From: Cyanophora paradoxa
Taxonomy: Eukaryota > Glaucocystophyceae > Cyanophorales > Cyanophoraceae
DNA length: 64,000 bases
Assembly: GCA_004431415.1 (NCBI GenBank)
Contig: QPMI01000519.1
Location: 1-64,000 of the forward strand
Direction of reading: 5' to 3'
Below the pieces are notes generated by a model. The model saw nothing but the letters and a program-made list of their open reading frames with translations. It did not search any database and had not been told where the DNA came from. Positions within the stretch are counted from its first letter, which is position 1. Every line of letters begins with the position of its first letter. Position numbers and translations under genes: made by a program. Positions 41,684 through 54,446 of this stretch are shown here, one piece after another.

Positions 41684-44600
41684 CTCGCGCAGGGCCTGGT
41701 GCTGATCGGGGTCTTCGGGCTGTGGCCCGTGGCGCACGAGGACGACCCCGTCCGGGGTACCGCCTGCGGTGACTGATTCTCTTCTACTGCCCCTGCCCCA
41801 TTTCTTTCCCCCGTACCGGGGTAACGAGAATCCCCCGTAGCGCTGGATATGAAGGCGGCGCTGGAGGCAGACGGGATACGCTGCTCCATCGGCATCGTGC
41901 GCCGTGTACCCCCTTCGATATTCCTCCTCCCGTTTCCCATAAAACGTGTACCCAGACCACCGGGCTTGTTTACTGCACTTTCGTCGGTAGTTCCTCCCGA
42001 CAGGAGTACAGGTCTGTGCTCCTTTTTTCTGTACCCCGCATTCTTGTCCGCTTAGCAGTACCCCCCCTTCAGTGTTTTCGGGACCGTCGTCAACACCGCG
42101 GTCCGTCCGCCTCTCCCTCACCCCGTACCCCCGTGACTCCAATAGCAGGCTCGGCTGATGGCCAAGTCGAACGGATCGGTTCTCTGCGACGAAAAGACGC
42201 ACGCTAGCTGCGCCTCCCAGCTCCAGATGGAGCCAGCGGGGTACGCGTTTCGAATCCTTTAGGGTACCCTATTTCCGTTCTCACTCGGGCTGGCGCAGAA
42301 CGTTCGCGCTGAAGGGGGTACAGGGCCCCGTGGCGGCCTTCCGCCCCGTCGGCCTCCGCGACTCGGTGGCGGTGGCCGTACCCCCGGCGTCCCCTCCCCC
42401 CGCCGCCTCGCGGGACCGCGGCGGCGGCGCAAAAGCGAAGGGATCGGCGGCGGCCTCGGAGGCGGGGCCGGGGCTGGGGGGCCGCCGCCTCTCTCTCCAG
42501 ATGGGGCCCGAGCCGGGGCCCCCCGAGCGCATCGTCGTGGGCCGCGAGGAAGAGGTACACCTCCCCTCCTCTCCGGTCCTTTCTGGGCCGAGCGGGCGGG
42601 GCGCGGGGCAGGTGCAGGCGATCGACGGGGCGCTGCGGCGACTGCTGGCGGACGAGGACCCCGAGAGCTTTCGCCACGCCACGCACCGCTCCGGCCCCGC
42701 GGCAGCGGCGACGGCACGGACGGGGGTGACGCACGCGACGGGCGCCCCCGCCGCCTCCTCCCTCGTTCTCCTCGAGGCCCCCTCCGGCATGGGTCCGCCC
42801 TCCTGCGGCCCCGCGACCCCCGCCTTCCCACTCTCGAACCTGAGCCGCGGGGGCGGGGCAGGCAAGAGCGCGCTGGTGCAGTACGCGGCTTCGGCGGCGC
42901 GGCGGCTGAACGTGGCGGTGGCGGCCTCGTCGGCGGCGGCGCTGCTCGCCCGGCAGCCCCTCGCCGCCTGGCGCGGCGTCTTCCAGCAGCTCTTTCCCCT
43001 CGGCCTCCTCCAGGCCCGCCGCCCCGCTCGTATCCGGTCCGATCCGACCTGAGCCGCGGCCTCAGATGGGCGCCTTCGCGGCGGGGAGCGACGCGGAGGC
43101 GCTCGCGGTCCTCGCGGGGCTCCTCCACGTGCGCCGTACCCCCCGCCTGTCCCTTCCCCCCTCTCGCTTACCGGGGGGGCACGCAGCTCGAAGGGGCGAG
43201 CGGGGCGCCGGCGGCGCGGGCGGCGGCGCTGCAGGCGCTGAACGCGGCGTCGGGGGGTACGGGAGCGGGCCCCGACCCCAGCCGCGAGCGGCGCAAGTCG
43301 CGGCTCGAGTGGCACGCGATCGGCCCGCCGGTCGTGAGCGCCCCGCCCTCGGCCCGCCGCGCAAGCCTCGTCGTCACCCCCGCCGGGGGCGGGCCCGGCT
43401 CCCCGCTCGGCCTGCTCCCCGCCGCCCCGCGGGAGAGCACGGGCGGCATCGCCGGCATGCGCTCGCTGCGCGGCCGGATAAGCCCGGAGGCGGCGGAGGG
43501 GGAGGCCGGGCCGCCCGGGGGCCACTCGCCCATCGGGAGCCCCGTCGGCGCCGGCCTGCCCCGCCAGGGCTCCTTCGGGAGCCCCAAGGGGCGCCCCGCC
43601 TTCCCGCCCGTGCCGCCGCGCACCCCGAACGGGAACCCCGCCGGCGCCGGCGCCCCGGCGCCTGTTTCGCTCCTGCAGCGCTCCTTCGAGCGCGCGCCGC
43701 TTGCGGCGCCCCCCGCGGGGCTGCAGCGCTCCTTCGGGAGCGCGCAGGTGCCGCCCTCGGACGGAGAGGCCGGGCAGGGCGAGGGCGGGGCCGGCCCAGC
43801 GGCGTCTCCACGCGGGCGGCCTTCGCCCCGCGCCCGCGCCTCGCGAACTTCGCGCGCGCCGTCCGCAACTCTCTCATCGTGCGCCTCGCCCCCGCCCGCG
43901 CCCCCGTCTGAGCTCGCCGCGCTGACGGGCGCTGGGGGCGGGCGGGGGCAGTGGACGGAGGTGCCGCAGGCGGAGCTGGTGCAGCGGGACTCGCCCGCGG
44001 CGACGGCCCCGGGCTCGCCCCCGCTCACCGGCCGCGCCTCCGCCGAGGGCGACGGGTGGGGCCTCAGCCCCGGACCCCGCCGCTCCGCCCCGGCGAGCCC
44101 GACGGGGTGGGCGGGGGCGGGCCCGCGGGGGCCGGCTCGGAGGGCGCGAGCAACGCCGCCGCCCCCTCGCGCCGGGCCTCGGTCGACCGCGGGAGGGCGG
44201 CGCCCCCCGCGGCCGGCCTGCCGTCGCAGTCGGCCTCGTTCCAGCGGCGGCTGGCGGGCGCGGGGACTCCTCGGGCGGGGCCGCCGGGGAGGAGGGCCGG
44301 CGGGCACTGGCGGGGGCCGGGCGCGGCAGCGGAGCGAGGCGGCGCTGCTCTCGCCGGCGGCGCGGGGGCGGCAGGGGCGGCACGGCTCGACCGCCTCCCG
44401 CTTCTCCGCCCTCTCCCGCCGCACCTCCCTCTCCTCCCGCGCCGTGCGACCGCGCCCGCCCCAGCGAGCGCGCAGGGGCCCTCTCCCGCCCCCGCCTGAC
44501 GCGGGGGACAGTCCTCGGGGGTGAGCGGGGAGAACGACCGCTCGGCGGAGGTCCGCGCCCGCAGCCTCCGCGCCCTCCTCGTCAAGGCCCGCTCCCCGCC

Positions 44601-47600
44601 CCGCCCCGGCCCCTGGAATGCTGAGCGCTCGGCGCAGATCCTGCTGCAGCGGGCGGCGCACGGGCGGCCGCTCCTCCTCCTCCTCGACGACATGCACAAC
44701 GCGCGCCCGCCCCCGACGTCTCCCCCGTCGCCGCCTCTGACGCCCGCCGCGCAGGCCGACTCGCAGAGCTGGGCGGCGCTGACGGACCTGGCGGGGGCCC
44801 TCCCCGAGCACCCCGCCAGCAAGCTCGCCATTGTCGTCTCCGCCCGGCCCCCGGCCCCGGCCCCGGCGCCCTCCGCGGCTCCTCGGCTCGAGGAGGCCCC
44901 GCGGGCGCTGCTGCACCCGGCGGCGGCGGCGCAGCACAGCCTCGCGCAGCTGCGGCGGCTGCCGGAGAGCATCCTCTCGGCGTTCGCGCTGGGGCCGATG
45001 CGGGAGGGGGACGCGGAGGACCTGGCGGCGATGACCCTCGGCGCCTGGCACATCCCCCGCGCCCTCTCCGACTTCGTCTACGCCCAGGCCCGACCCTCCC
45101 CTTTCGCCTCGGATTTGCGGCTCATGAGCCCGACCTAGCCGCTCTAGCTCTAGCATGGAGTGATCATAAAATCGGATTTCGCTGATATCGCCGACTCGGC
45201 CTCGCTGACCCCACGCGGCAGACCTCGGGGATCCCGTTCTTCGTTGTGGAGCTCGTGCGCACGCTCCGCGACGAGGGCTACCTCGCCGTCGACCCGGGGG
45301 GCGGGTCCGCACGCCCCCGCCGCCACCTCCGAGCTCGCCGCTCTTTGTTCGGACGTGACGCGCCCCCGCGGCCGCGGCCAGGTGCCGGCTGCTGAAGACG
45401 CTGCGGGCGCTGCGGGGGCAGCTGACGGACGCCATCCGCGCCGCCCTCACCGCCCGCCTCGACCGCCTCCCCGCAAGGCAGCCGCCGCCCGCCGCCCGCC
45501 GCCCGCCGCCGGCCCGGCGCTGCCCCGGGTGACTCGGGGCGCAGCGAGACGTTCGCGCTGAAGCTGGCGGCCGTCGTGGGGCCCACCTTCACCAAGGGCT
45601 CCCTCCTCCTCCTCCACCCCTCCGTGGTCCGTGCGGGGAGCAAGCGAATGCAAGCGAGCGAGCTGCTGACGGGGCGCGCCTGCGCTGCAGCGGGCCGGGG
45701 AGCGGACGGCGCGGTCGGCGGGGGAGCTCGTGCTCGCCCTCTCCGCCGCCCTCGACCGCGACCTCTCCGTGCCCGCCCCGCCCGCCCCGCCCCGCCTCTC
45801 AGCCGCGCCCCGCCGTATGACGTCTCGTGCCGCTGCAGTCGCTGCTGAGGGCGGGGATTATCCGCGCCCCGCGGGGCGCCGGCGGGGCCGGCTCGGGCGG
45901 TCCCGGGGCTCGGGGTTCCGGGGCCGGGGGCGGGGGCCCCTCGGGGCTGGCGACGCTGGAGGAGGCGGCCGAGTCGCCGCTCGCCTCCCCCTCGCGGCGC
46001 TCCGAGGGGGCCGAGCCCGACCCCACGGGCGAGGGGGGCGGGGCGCTGGGGGAGGAGGACGAGCTCGAGTTCGCCCACGCCATGATGCACGAGGCGCGCC
46101 CTCCTCACTCGCGCTCAGTCCTGTGCTGCGTCTTCTGACCGGGCCCGCCTCGCCCCGTCTCAGGTGGTGTACGGGCTGCTGCCGGTGGCGGAGCGGCGGC
46201 AGCTCCACCACGCCTTCGCCCTCCACCACGCCCAGGTCCCCCTTCTCGCGCCCGCCCCGAGCTCGCGCCTCTCCCTTTCGAAGTCTTCGAGGGCAGGAGT
46301 ACCTGGAGCTGCGGGCGGGGCGGGCGGCGGGGGCGGGCGGGGCGTGGGGCGCGGGGGCCGGGGGGCCCGAGGGGGACCTCGCCCTCGTCTCCCTCCTCGC
46401 CCACCACTTCCTCGCCGCCGACGACCCCGAGGCCGTGCGCCCCCGCCGCCCCCGCAGCCGGCGCCGAGAAGCGAAGCCGGGCGGGGCGAGGGCGCTGAGG
46501 GGGCGCGGGGCGCAGGCGGGGCCGTACCTGGAGGAGTGCGCGGGGGCGGCGCTCGCCTCCTTCGCCAACGCCGAGGCCCTCCGCCTCTACGAGGACCTCC
46601 TCCGCGCCGGTCCGCCCCCGGCCCCCGCCCCCCGCCCCCCGCCCCTCGCGCCCTCGAGCTCGGGGCCCCTTCTCGACTCGAGCTCGAGCCAGACGCCTCG
46701 CTAAGCGCACCAGGGCCTTTTAATTGCGCTCGCTCCCTCGCTGACCGGCGGCGGCGCAGCGCCCCGGGCGCCGGCCGTGCGCCGGGCCGCGTGGACGCGG
46801 GCCCGCGCCGAGGTCTTCCGCCGCACCGCCCTCTACCCCCAGGTGCCGGGCGCCCCCGCCGCGCGGCCGGCCGGCGGCTCCCGCCTTGCTCCACGTTCGC
46901 TGACGCGCGGGTCCAGGCGGCGGAGGCGTGCGGGCAGGCGCTGGCGCTGCTGGGACGGCCGCTGCCGGCCCCGGGGCTCCCCACCGCCGCCGCTGCCCTC
47001 CTCCTCCGCGCCCGCCTCGCCTTCTTCAAGGTCCGATCGCGAGCCGCGCCCGAACGGGTCGCGCCCGCTCCGGGTCGGTCTGACCGGCGGGGATGGCAGC
47101 CGGGGCGGCTGGTGCAGCTCGGCTTCCCGTCCGGCCGCCGCCCCGAGGAGGAGGCGCCCGCTTTTGACTTCTCCGACCCTTCCTCTCCCGAGCTCGAGGT
47201 CCTCCGCCTTTGAAATACGCTTCTTAAACACTAGCTAGCCCTTTAGAAATCTTACAGGCGCCCTGCCGTTCACTGCCGTTCACGCGGCTGCGCGGCACGC
47301 AGGGGCGCGCGGGGGAGGAGGCGTGCGGGGCGTACCGGATCCTGTGCGAGGCGGCGTACATGACGAACCGCGGGCCCCTGCTCGCCCTCGCCGCCGCCCG
47401 CCTCCTCCTCGCCGCCGCCGGGTCCGCTCCCGCTTCCCTTCTAACCCTCTTTATCTCTTCCTTAGCCCGGCGGCAGGCGGGGCTGCCTGAGCGAGGACCT
47501 GGCGGTGGGGTGCGCCCTCTGGGCGGCCGTGCTGGCGACGGTGCCCTGGGGCAGCCCCGACGCCGCCGCCCAGTTCGCCCAGGCACGCCCCTCTCCTGAA

Positions 47601-50597
47601 CTTCAAAGGATCTAAAAGAGATTAATATGCAGTTGCGCTTCAATTCGACTAATTATAAGCCTCGCGCAGGCGGCGTGGACGACGGCCGTGGGGGCGGACG
47701 ACCCCGCCTGCCTCGAGGGTGCCCCCGCCCCCTGCAGAGCTCCTCGCCTTCAGTTGTCGAGGATCCTCTGCGGCCGCCCGCTGACGGCGCCGGCGGGCAG
47801 GCGTGCTGGCGACGCTGCCGATCACCTACATCGCCCTCCAGCAGTTCCACGTGAGCAGCTCTCACCCAGCCTCAAGCTTGAATCGTGCGGCTCTCATCCG
47901 GGCCCCCTCCTCCCCCCGCAGATGGCGGAGGAGACGCTCTCGGCGCGGGCGGCGCTGGCGGCGCGCTCGGGCTCGGCCCGCGACGCCGTCCTCGCCGCCG
48001 CCGCCCAGCTCCTCCTCGTGCGACCCGGCCGCTCCTAGACGCGTAGATGCTCTCCGGAGCTTGCCTGATTCGGAGGCTCTCTTTCTGAATTCCGGCAGCT
48101 GCTGCGGGGCCCGGCGGAGAGCGCGGCGCGCGTCTCCATCCTCGCCTCCACCGCCCAGGCCCGCCCCCCCGCCCCACTCTCCCGGACCGAGTGCGATCTT
48201 ACTCGATGTCCGCGGCGCGCAGGCGGGGCTGGAGTGGGTGCTGGCGGCGCGCGCCCCCGCCGACGACTCGACCCTCCTCCTCGCCCACGTGCGCCGCCCC
48301 CCCGGCCCGGGCCTTCCTTTCCTTCCTTCGGATGGGAGGCGAGACTGGGGCGCAGGCGGCGCACGGGGCGCTGCTGCTGCGGGCGGACCGCGCGGCGAAC
48401 GTCGCCGACACCCTCGAGTCCCTCCAGGCGCGCCAGGCCGGGCCCCCTCGCCCTCGCCCCCGCTCGGGCTCTGTTGATGCGCCCGCGCCGCTGCGCAGCG
48501 CTCCGAGCCGGCGGCCCTGCCGCGGGCCCCCGCCCCCCTCCGCGCCGTCTTCCTCGCCGTCTACGCCCAGGCGCGCCCCGCGCCGATGCTTCTGAAGCGC
48601 TTCCGATGCCCACTCACCTGTCTGCCCGGGCAGGCGCTGCTGCGGACGGGGGGCCCCCTCGCCCGCTGCCGCCTCCGCGGCGTCGTGCGCTCCTCCCCCC
48701 GCACCCGTCGCCCCCTCCTCACTCACGCCCCGGCGCAGGCCGTGGCGCAGCTCGCGATCGAGGCCGTCGACGCCGCCTGCTCCGAGGTGCGCGCCCTTCT
48801 CCCCCGGAGCTTGCTTTCGATGCCGCGATCTAGATCTAGCCTGCCCTACAGCTTCACGTCCCCCTCCAACCTGTCTCCGCCGGGCAGGGGTTCCTGGAGG
48901 GGGCCTTCTTCGCGGCGGACGGGCTCCTCCTCGCGGCCGAGGCCCTCTTCGTCTGCTGGCTCGCCTCCCTCCCCCCGCGCCGCCTCCGCGCCCTGCCCCC
49001 CGCCCTTCTCCTCGCCCCCTTCCCCGCCTTCTCCTCCCCACCGGCGGGGGCCGAGACGGGCCGGACGGGCCGGACGGGGCGGACGGGCCGGACGGGGGCG
49101 ACGGGGCGGACGGGGGGAGGCGGCGTGGCGGCGGGCCTCGCGGACGGTGCGGCGACATCGCGGACGCGGTACCACCGCCACTGGTCCTCCCCCGCCGCCT
49201 CCCTCTCCGTGCGCCCTTCCCAAGCCCTCTCCGAGCATGAAGAGATGGCTAACTCTGCGCCTGGCGCGCGGGGCGGGGCGGGGCAGGGCACGGTCACGTC
49301 GGGCGCCCTCGCCGCCGCCCTCCGCCGCGTCTCCGCCATCCTGGACACCCTGGGCCGCTTCCCCGTGCGCTCGTTCGCGTCGAATTACTTTTGTCGGGTT
49401 CCTGATGCGTTCTTACGTGTGTTTTCTCTGGGCAGGTGGTGGCGCCCCTGGCAGCCCTCGCCCGCGCCCTCTGCGCCTCCGCCTCGGCGCCCCTCGACGG
49501 GCCACGCCGCCCGCCCCGCCCCGCCCCGCTGGCGCGCGCCGCCTCTACCCCCGCGCCCGTGGAGGAGGAGGAGGCGGGGCCCGCGGGGCCCGCGGGGCCG
49601 GGAAGGACGCGCGGCGTGCGGATCGCCGTGCCGCCGCTGCGGGTGGCCGCGGCGGGGCGCGCCGCGGCGCGGGCGGAGGCGTACCGTGCGGAGGCGGACG
49701 CGAGGGCCGAGGAGGACGGGGAGACGGAGCGGGCGGGGCGGGGCGGCTGCCGCGCCCTCTGCGGCGGCCTCGGGGCCTCGGGCGCGGGCGGCGCCGTGGG
49801 AGAAGGGCCAGCGGCGGGCGCTGGCGCGGGCGGGCGGGAGGTGCAGCGGGCGGCGGCGCTGGCGCGGGGGCCTCGGAGGACGCGCGCAAGCCCGGGGACC
49901 TCGGGCTGGCGGCGCTGCTGGCCGCGGCCCACGCGCCGGCGGCGGAGGCGGCGGGGCGGCTGGCGGCGCTGGCCGAGGCGGAGGCGGCCTTCCGCTCCCA
50001 CTGCGACGCCTACCGCCTCCGCGCCGTCGTGCGCAGGCCCCCTCCCCTAACAAGCTCAGATCCTCTCCTTCGAATTCCGTCCGTCTTTCTGACCCCGCGG
50101 GCGCCCGGCAGAAGCTGATGCGGGCAGCGGTGCTCTCGGAGAGCGAGGCGAGCGGGAGGGAAACCGAGCCGGCCCCGGGCGCGGCGCCGCCTGCATCGGC
50201 CGCGCCCGCGGCGCCCGTCGCGGGCTCGAAGCGTGCCGGCGCAACGGCTGCGGCGGCGACAGCAGCAGCGGTCCCCGGGAGGCCGGCCATCGCCTTCCAG
50301 GTCTCGGTGCCCGTTGAGGACGCCCTCGACTCCCCGGGGCCCCGCGCCCCGGAGTTGCTTTTGGCGGGCGGGCCCGGGAGCAAGCCGAGCCCGGAGGCGT
50401 CGGCGGCAGCCTCGCCGGCGCTCTCGGGGCGACCCGAGCCGGAGGCGGGGGCGGGGGTCGAGGCGGATCCGGATCGCGACTTCGGCCACATTCGGCGGTG
50501 GGTGATGGGCGGCGGCGGCGAAGCAGGGCCAGCAGCATCCCCCTCGGGCGGCGAGACTTCCACCCCGGCCAGTGCTCGCGACTCTTTCGCCATCTGA
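38626..50597 (+). CDS. ADCY10: Soluble adenylyl cyclase (ADCY10-like), ~12-kb multi-exon gene
   Basis: Makes cAMP, in this family under bicarbonate/calcium control. Start ATG 38626 (MPPEAVGGAALAP; in-frame ATG 38545 possible). Cyclase domain 1: VVALLDISG, then FSALCEQYNGEDASIEELC (39210), GGEIVSFMGDGLLVYWP (39378) with both metal Asp residues, and DVRLKIAIACGEFQ (~39772). GNVIPGRMTYFIGGPAIHEA lies at ~40068. Cyclase domain 2: YVSEFRSVTVLFVKLDG (41289), AVLYSHEGSLRQILLDDK (41540), LVLIGVFGLWPVAHEDDP (41698). Walker A is split by an intron (SGMG at ~42785, KSALVQYAASAA at ~42863). Walker B is LLLLLDDMHNA (44671). Then FFVVELVRTLRDEGYLA (~45240) and FALKLAAVVGPTFTKGSLLL (~45550), followed by helical TPR-like repeats to 50597. 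A Ser/Pro/Gly-rich insert lies at 43330-44500. Several introns have GC donors. No membrane segments. Confidence 0.85.
41644..41680. repeat. C37 homopolymer in a cyclase intron
   Basis: A run of 37 C residues just before the TCCCTCGCGCAG acceptor. It forms the polypyrimidine tract of that intron. Length is uncertain in any assembly. Confidence 0.9.
49047..49112. repeat. GGACGGGCC/GGACGGGGC coding minisatellite
   Basis: Nine-base-like steps of GGACGGGCC and GGACGGGGC, encoding an R-T-G repeat within the cyclase C-terminal region. Confidence 0.7.
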
Positions 50598-50722
50598 AGC
50601 CGTCTTTATTTGCTATTTTAATTTCTTTGCATCCCCCTCGGGCGGCGAGACTTCCACCCCGGCCAGTGCTCGCGACTCTTTCGCCATCTGAAGCCGTCTT
50701 TATTTGCTATTTTAATTTCTTT
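50535..50722. repeat. 94-bp tandem duplication across the cyclase stop codon and 3' UTR
   Basis: 50535-50628 is repeated exactly at 50629-50722, starting GCATCCCCCTCGGGCGGCGA and including the TGA stop and a TTTATTTGCTATTTTAATTT AT-rich 3' segment. The second copy is outside the coding region, since the first stop ends the frame at 50597. Confidence 0.93.
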
Positions 50723-51306
50723 GGCGGTTTCTCGTATTCTTCAGGCTTGGATCTATTATCAAGGTTATTTAGGCGCAGTATTTCCGGAAAGGGATTTCAG
50801 TATTTGCTTGCTGATATCGATGCCCTATACCTAGTTGTCGGATTGCTAGCGCTGCTAGTTTGCTTCATTTTATTTTCAAACTAGCAGAAGATATTTAGGA
50901 AGCGTCCCAATCAATAGTCCTCCAGCTTCATAAGTTATGTTAACAACAGTCGGAGAAGAGACCAACTGCCCATGGCCATGGCCAGCTGCAGGCTGAAGTC
51001 TCCGAGTTCCGATGGCTCCGACTCAGCGGGAACCTGCATCAGTGCCAAAGCTTCTAGCGAATTCTAGTGAAGCGCAGCGAGTTAAAATCATAGGGCGGGA
51101 CCAAGAACGCATATGCATGCGCAGGATCGGAAATGCATTTGTTAGGCATTTCGATCTTTGATCATGCAAACACAATGCATATATGATGCTTTTGTTTTGC
51201 GCGAATGCCTATTTCTACGTACGTAAGAGGCAATTGCGATGTTAGGAGCAACATCTGCGAATTCCGCGGGTGGCCAATTGCAAATTCATTTGAAGCTCCC
51301 TGCAGG
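50723..51306. other. Intergenic region, no gene seen
   Basis: AT-richer DNA between convergent genes. A plus ORF reaching 50884 ends in a hydrophobic stretch (LYLVVGLLALLVCFILFSN) but begins only through the duplicated UTR, so it is probably not a gene. Confidence 0.5.
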
Positions 51307-53536
51307 TTACGCATACGCTGCAGGCTGGCGCCCCGCGAACATGGCCTCGATGGCGCCCTTGTGCCAGCCGCGCCCGTCGCCGGTGGGGTCAACGTGAATG
51401 CTCACTTTGACGTTCGGGCGGAGGCCGCGGAGGATCTGGCGGAAGGGGTTTCGCAAGCCGGCCGCAGGCGGATCGGGCACGTGTGTATCAGTATCAGCAC
51501 CTCGAAGGGCCGGAGGGATGCGAGGGCTCCGGTACGAGAGCGAATTTGGAGGCACTCGAGGGCCGGAATCGCAACGATCGCCTGCGCTTCTGCCTCCTCC
51601 AGCTCGCGGTTGAACTTCAAGGTGAGGTACCGGTGCAGATTCTTGAGACCCTTCTCATGCCGTAGGCGGTTGCTCTCAAGGAAAGAAACGATGTCCGATG
51701 AGTTTTGCGTGATGCCTAATTGCTCGTGATTAGTTCCAGCTATTCTGAGTTAGCATGATTTTAGCTACAGCTACCCATTAAAAATATTACTATTACTCTG
51801 ATGATAATATGGACTTCACTTTGGTGCGGCATTCCAGATCCGCACCGTTCAGGTCCAATGAGAGCAGAGTCAGACGGGGCATGCTTGCAATTGAGAGGGT
51901 GTCGGCCAGGGCGTGCAGAAGAGAAGAAATGTGCTCGGGGCTTGCGTTGTCGAAACGCAGGTAGAACTGGGCCTCGCGTAAGGTTGCGATGCGGCCGAGT
52001 GCAGAAATCGCTCGAGGGGTCACGCGGTCGCAATGAATCTGCGGGTGCATCGCGTTGACAATGGACCAGTGCGTGAGGTAGCATGCGCAACGCTAAATAT
52101 TAATATTCAATGTGGGAATTGCAAGCGCGAGCCTAGCCCCTGGCCTGAGTACCTTTGGCTGTAAAAAATGAAGACTTGGCATGCGGCTGAGGGCGACGAG
52201 GGCGTTGTCGGAAAACTCCGCGCCGGCGAACGGGAAGATGATGCTTGAAGGTTTTTGAGCTGGGAACATGCCTTCCCTGCGCCCAGAAGATGATTTAATT
52301 ATACATGAAGGTCAGCTGGAATATTCAAGCTTTCCGGAATTTCAAGGGCGCACTTGTACAGCTCGCAATCCTCAACGAACTTGATGCTGCTCAGACTCTG
52401 GCCGCTGGGGCCGTCGGCGAGTGCGACCAGACCATCGCGATCGCAATCGCCGTCAAGTTGTTCTTCGCTGGTTGCAACGACCAGCTCTTTGAGGTGCGTC
52501 AAACGGGCGAGGGCCGCGAGCCCTCCCATGGCTGACATGTCGTCAAGCGGCAGAGTCATCGCGCGGAGTAGCGGGCAGGCGGTGGTGATGGCCACTGCTT
52601 GGGCTCTATCGATGCCCCTGTGGATGAAATCGCAGCCGAGAGTGAGTGACCGCAGCTTGCCGTAGGGACCAAGGGCGGCCTCTAGCTCGCTCGCAGCTGG
52701 CCACGACATCCATCTTTCTGGCGAGTCCCCGTCGGGCTGGTAACTGAGACCGATGCTGAGGTTTTCGAGGCCGCTGATAGCTTCATTCCGAGGCCGCAGC
52801 GCCTGCAGCACTCGAAGTACGTAGTCTGACAAGAAGCTCGCGTCGGCTTCGCCATCGACATCATCATCGGAATTGTAGAGGTTCACATTGCCACACATGA
52901 GCTCAACAACAACCTCCCGCGGCTGCGCCTGCCCCGTGTGGTTGCCAGTAATGACTGCGAGAAGATCGCAAGCCGCCTGGACTGTGCGGCGGTGGCTTTG
53001 CTTTGCTGCTGCTGCGATGTCGGCACTTTTTGTCTCAACATTGGTATAGGAGTTGTCGAGCTGAGGTCGGATTACAACGCTGGAGCCGGCGCTCAGTCGC
53101 AGCTTTCTCTCCTCGAAGAGCTTCGCGGCTGCTCCGAAAACGCTAAGCTGACGTGCTCCCGGATCTTCGAGCTCATCATATTCGTATTCGGTGGCGTCCC
53201 CACGCAGCTCGAATCGCGGCCACTCGGTCTCCAGCTGGATTACCCGTCTCCACCGTCTGATCATGAAGATGGTGTCATGTTTATAATTATAATAACATTC
53301 AAGAGCGAGGGACGATATCGACATCGCCAAGAACGAATGCCGTATTCGTACCTGCACGCTCCGCGAAGGGGCCAGCTCTCCCTGGCCCCAAGCGCCTTGA
53401 ACATTGCGCTCATGACGTCGTCGGGGAGCGCATCGAATACATTTTCGGGATCCAGATCTAAATCTTGCACGCGAACCCGCTTCTTCGCACGCTCTCCCGA
53501 GCTCGAGTCGACTTTTCCCGAGCTCGACGTCGACAT
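51307..53536 (-). CDS. F-box / leucine-rich-repeat protein 3
   Basis: Start ATG 53536 (MSTSSSGKVDSSSGERAKKR, basic NLS-like). The F-box is VFDALPDDVMSAMFKALGAR, ending PLRGAC before an intron, and continues as RRWRRVIQLETEWPRFELRG (~53255). LRR segments: NEAISGLENLSIGLSYQP (~52775), GKLRSLTLGCDFIHRGID (~52650), LARLTHLKELVVATSEE (~52510), FSDNALVALSRMPSLHFLQP (~52205), RAISALGRIATLREAQFYLR (~52010), LTLLSLDLNGADLECR and a last exon ending GRQPAAYA with TAA at 51309-51307. Introns are short. Same design as the two F-box/LRR genes at 28-34 kb but in a separate location, so a dispersed paralogue. Probable SCF adaptor; substrate unknown. Confidence 0.68.
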
Positions 53537-54446
53537 CGCTTGTTGCTGCAGATCTGCTACCGCGAGCAGGCAAGCGGGACTCAAATTAGACGGCGATCGC
53601 GGGAATCTCGATCGCGATCAGCGCGCGCTAGCGCTGGAAGTGATCTGCAGCTGGTCCAAAATAGTCTAGAGCGGTTAGCGAATTTAAGTCGCACGTCGTC
53701 ATGATCAGCTTCGAATTCGATAGACGGCGAGACTTAAACTTCGTCGAAAATTTTGCGCCGCACCTTCGTCAACGTTCCGCTGAAGCACGCTCGCTCGCGA
53801 GGCGGTTTATATATGCACCGCTCCTCCGACTCCGCCGCCGGGCCGCGATCTGCGCTCTGATCATGAGAGTCAGAGCTCGCGATCGATCGCGAGCTGGGGC
53901 TGGAGCGCGCGCGCCTTCGATATCGATTACAAGAACGCCGGCGCCCGCCTGAACGTAGCTAGCTATAGCGCGCTCGTGCTCACTATCGCTGCGCGATCCG
54001 CGCTCTCGTTCGCTGCAGCGGAAAAATTGTTATTTAGAGCGATATCGATCGACCTTGGAGAGGAATTAAGGGCGGGAAGAATTTAATTACATGGCGAATT
54101 CGAAGGCCGGCCATGTTAGATCTAGAGGGGAAATTCTAGCTATGGCGAAAAGGGGAACGGAGCGCGCGGGGGGCCACATGAGCAACGGCATGAATACTTC
54201 GAAAACGCTCTCCCCTCCATCATCCATCGCCACCCCCGTCCCCATGCCCCCCCCCTCCTGCCTGGCCTGACCTATCCGAGCTTTTTTCCCCCCTCCTCCT
54301 TCCTTCCCCCCCCGGGCCCCTCCCCCCCTCCTCACCTCCCCTCCCCCCCCCCACCCTGGCCCTTTCCAAAGCCGACTTCGATAGTTTGATTATTCAATTT
54401 AAATCGAATAGGAACACGCCAGAATTCTCCTGTACAAAGGGCGTGT
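53537..54446. promoter_or_regulatory. Intergenic region; C-rich tract at 54220-54360
   Basis: Contains the promoter of F-box/LRR 3 at its left end. 54240-54360 is a CT-rich strand-asymmetric tract (CCCCCCCCTCC blocks). It has many short restriction-site-like palindromes. No gene is supported. Confidence 0.4.

Noticed and set aside
50498-50884. 128-codon ORF with a hydrophobic C-terminus
   Set aside because: Its frame depends on reading the duplicated 3' UTR of the cyclase; no start or family support.
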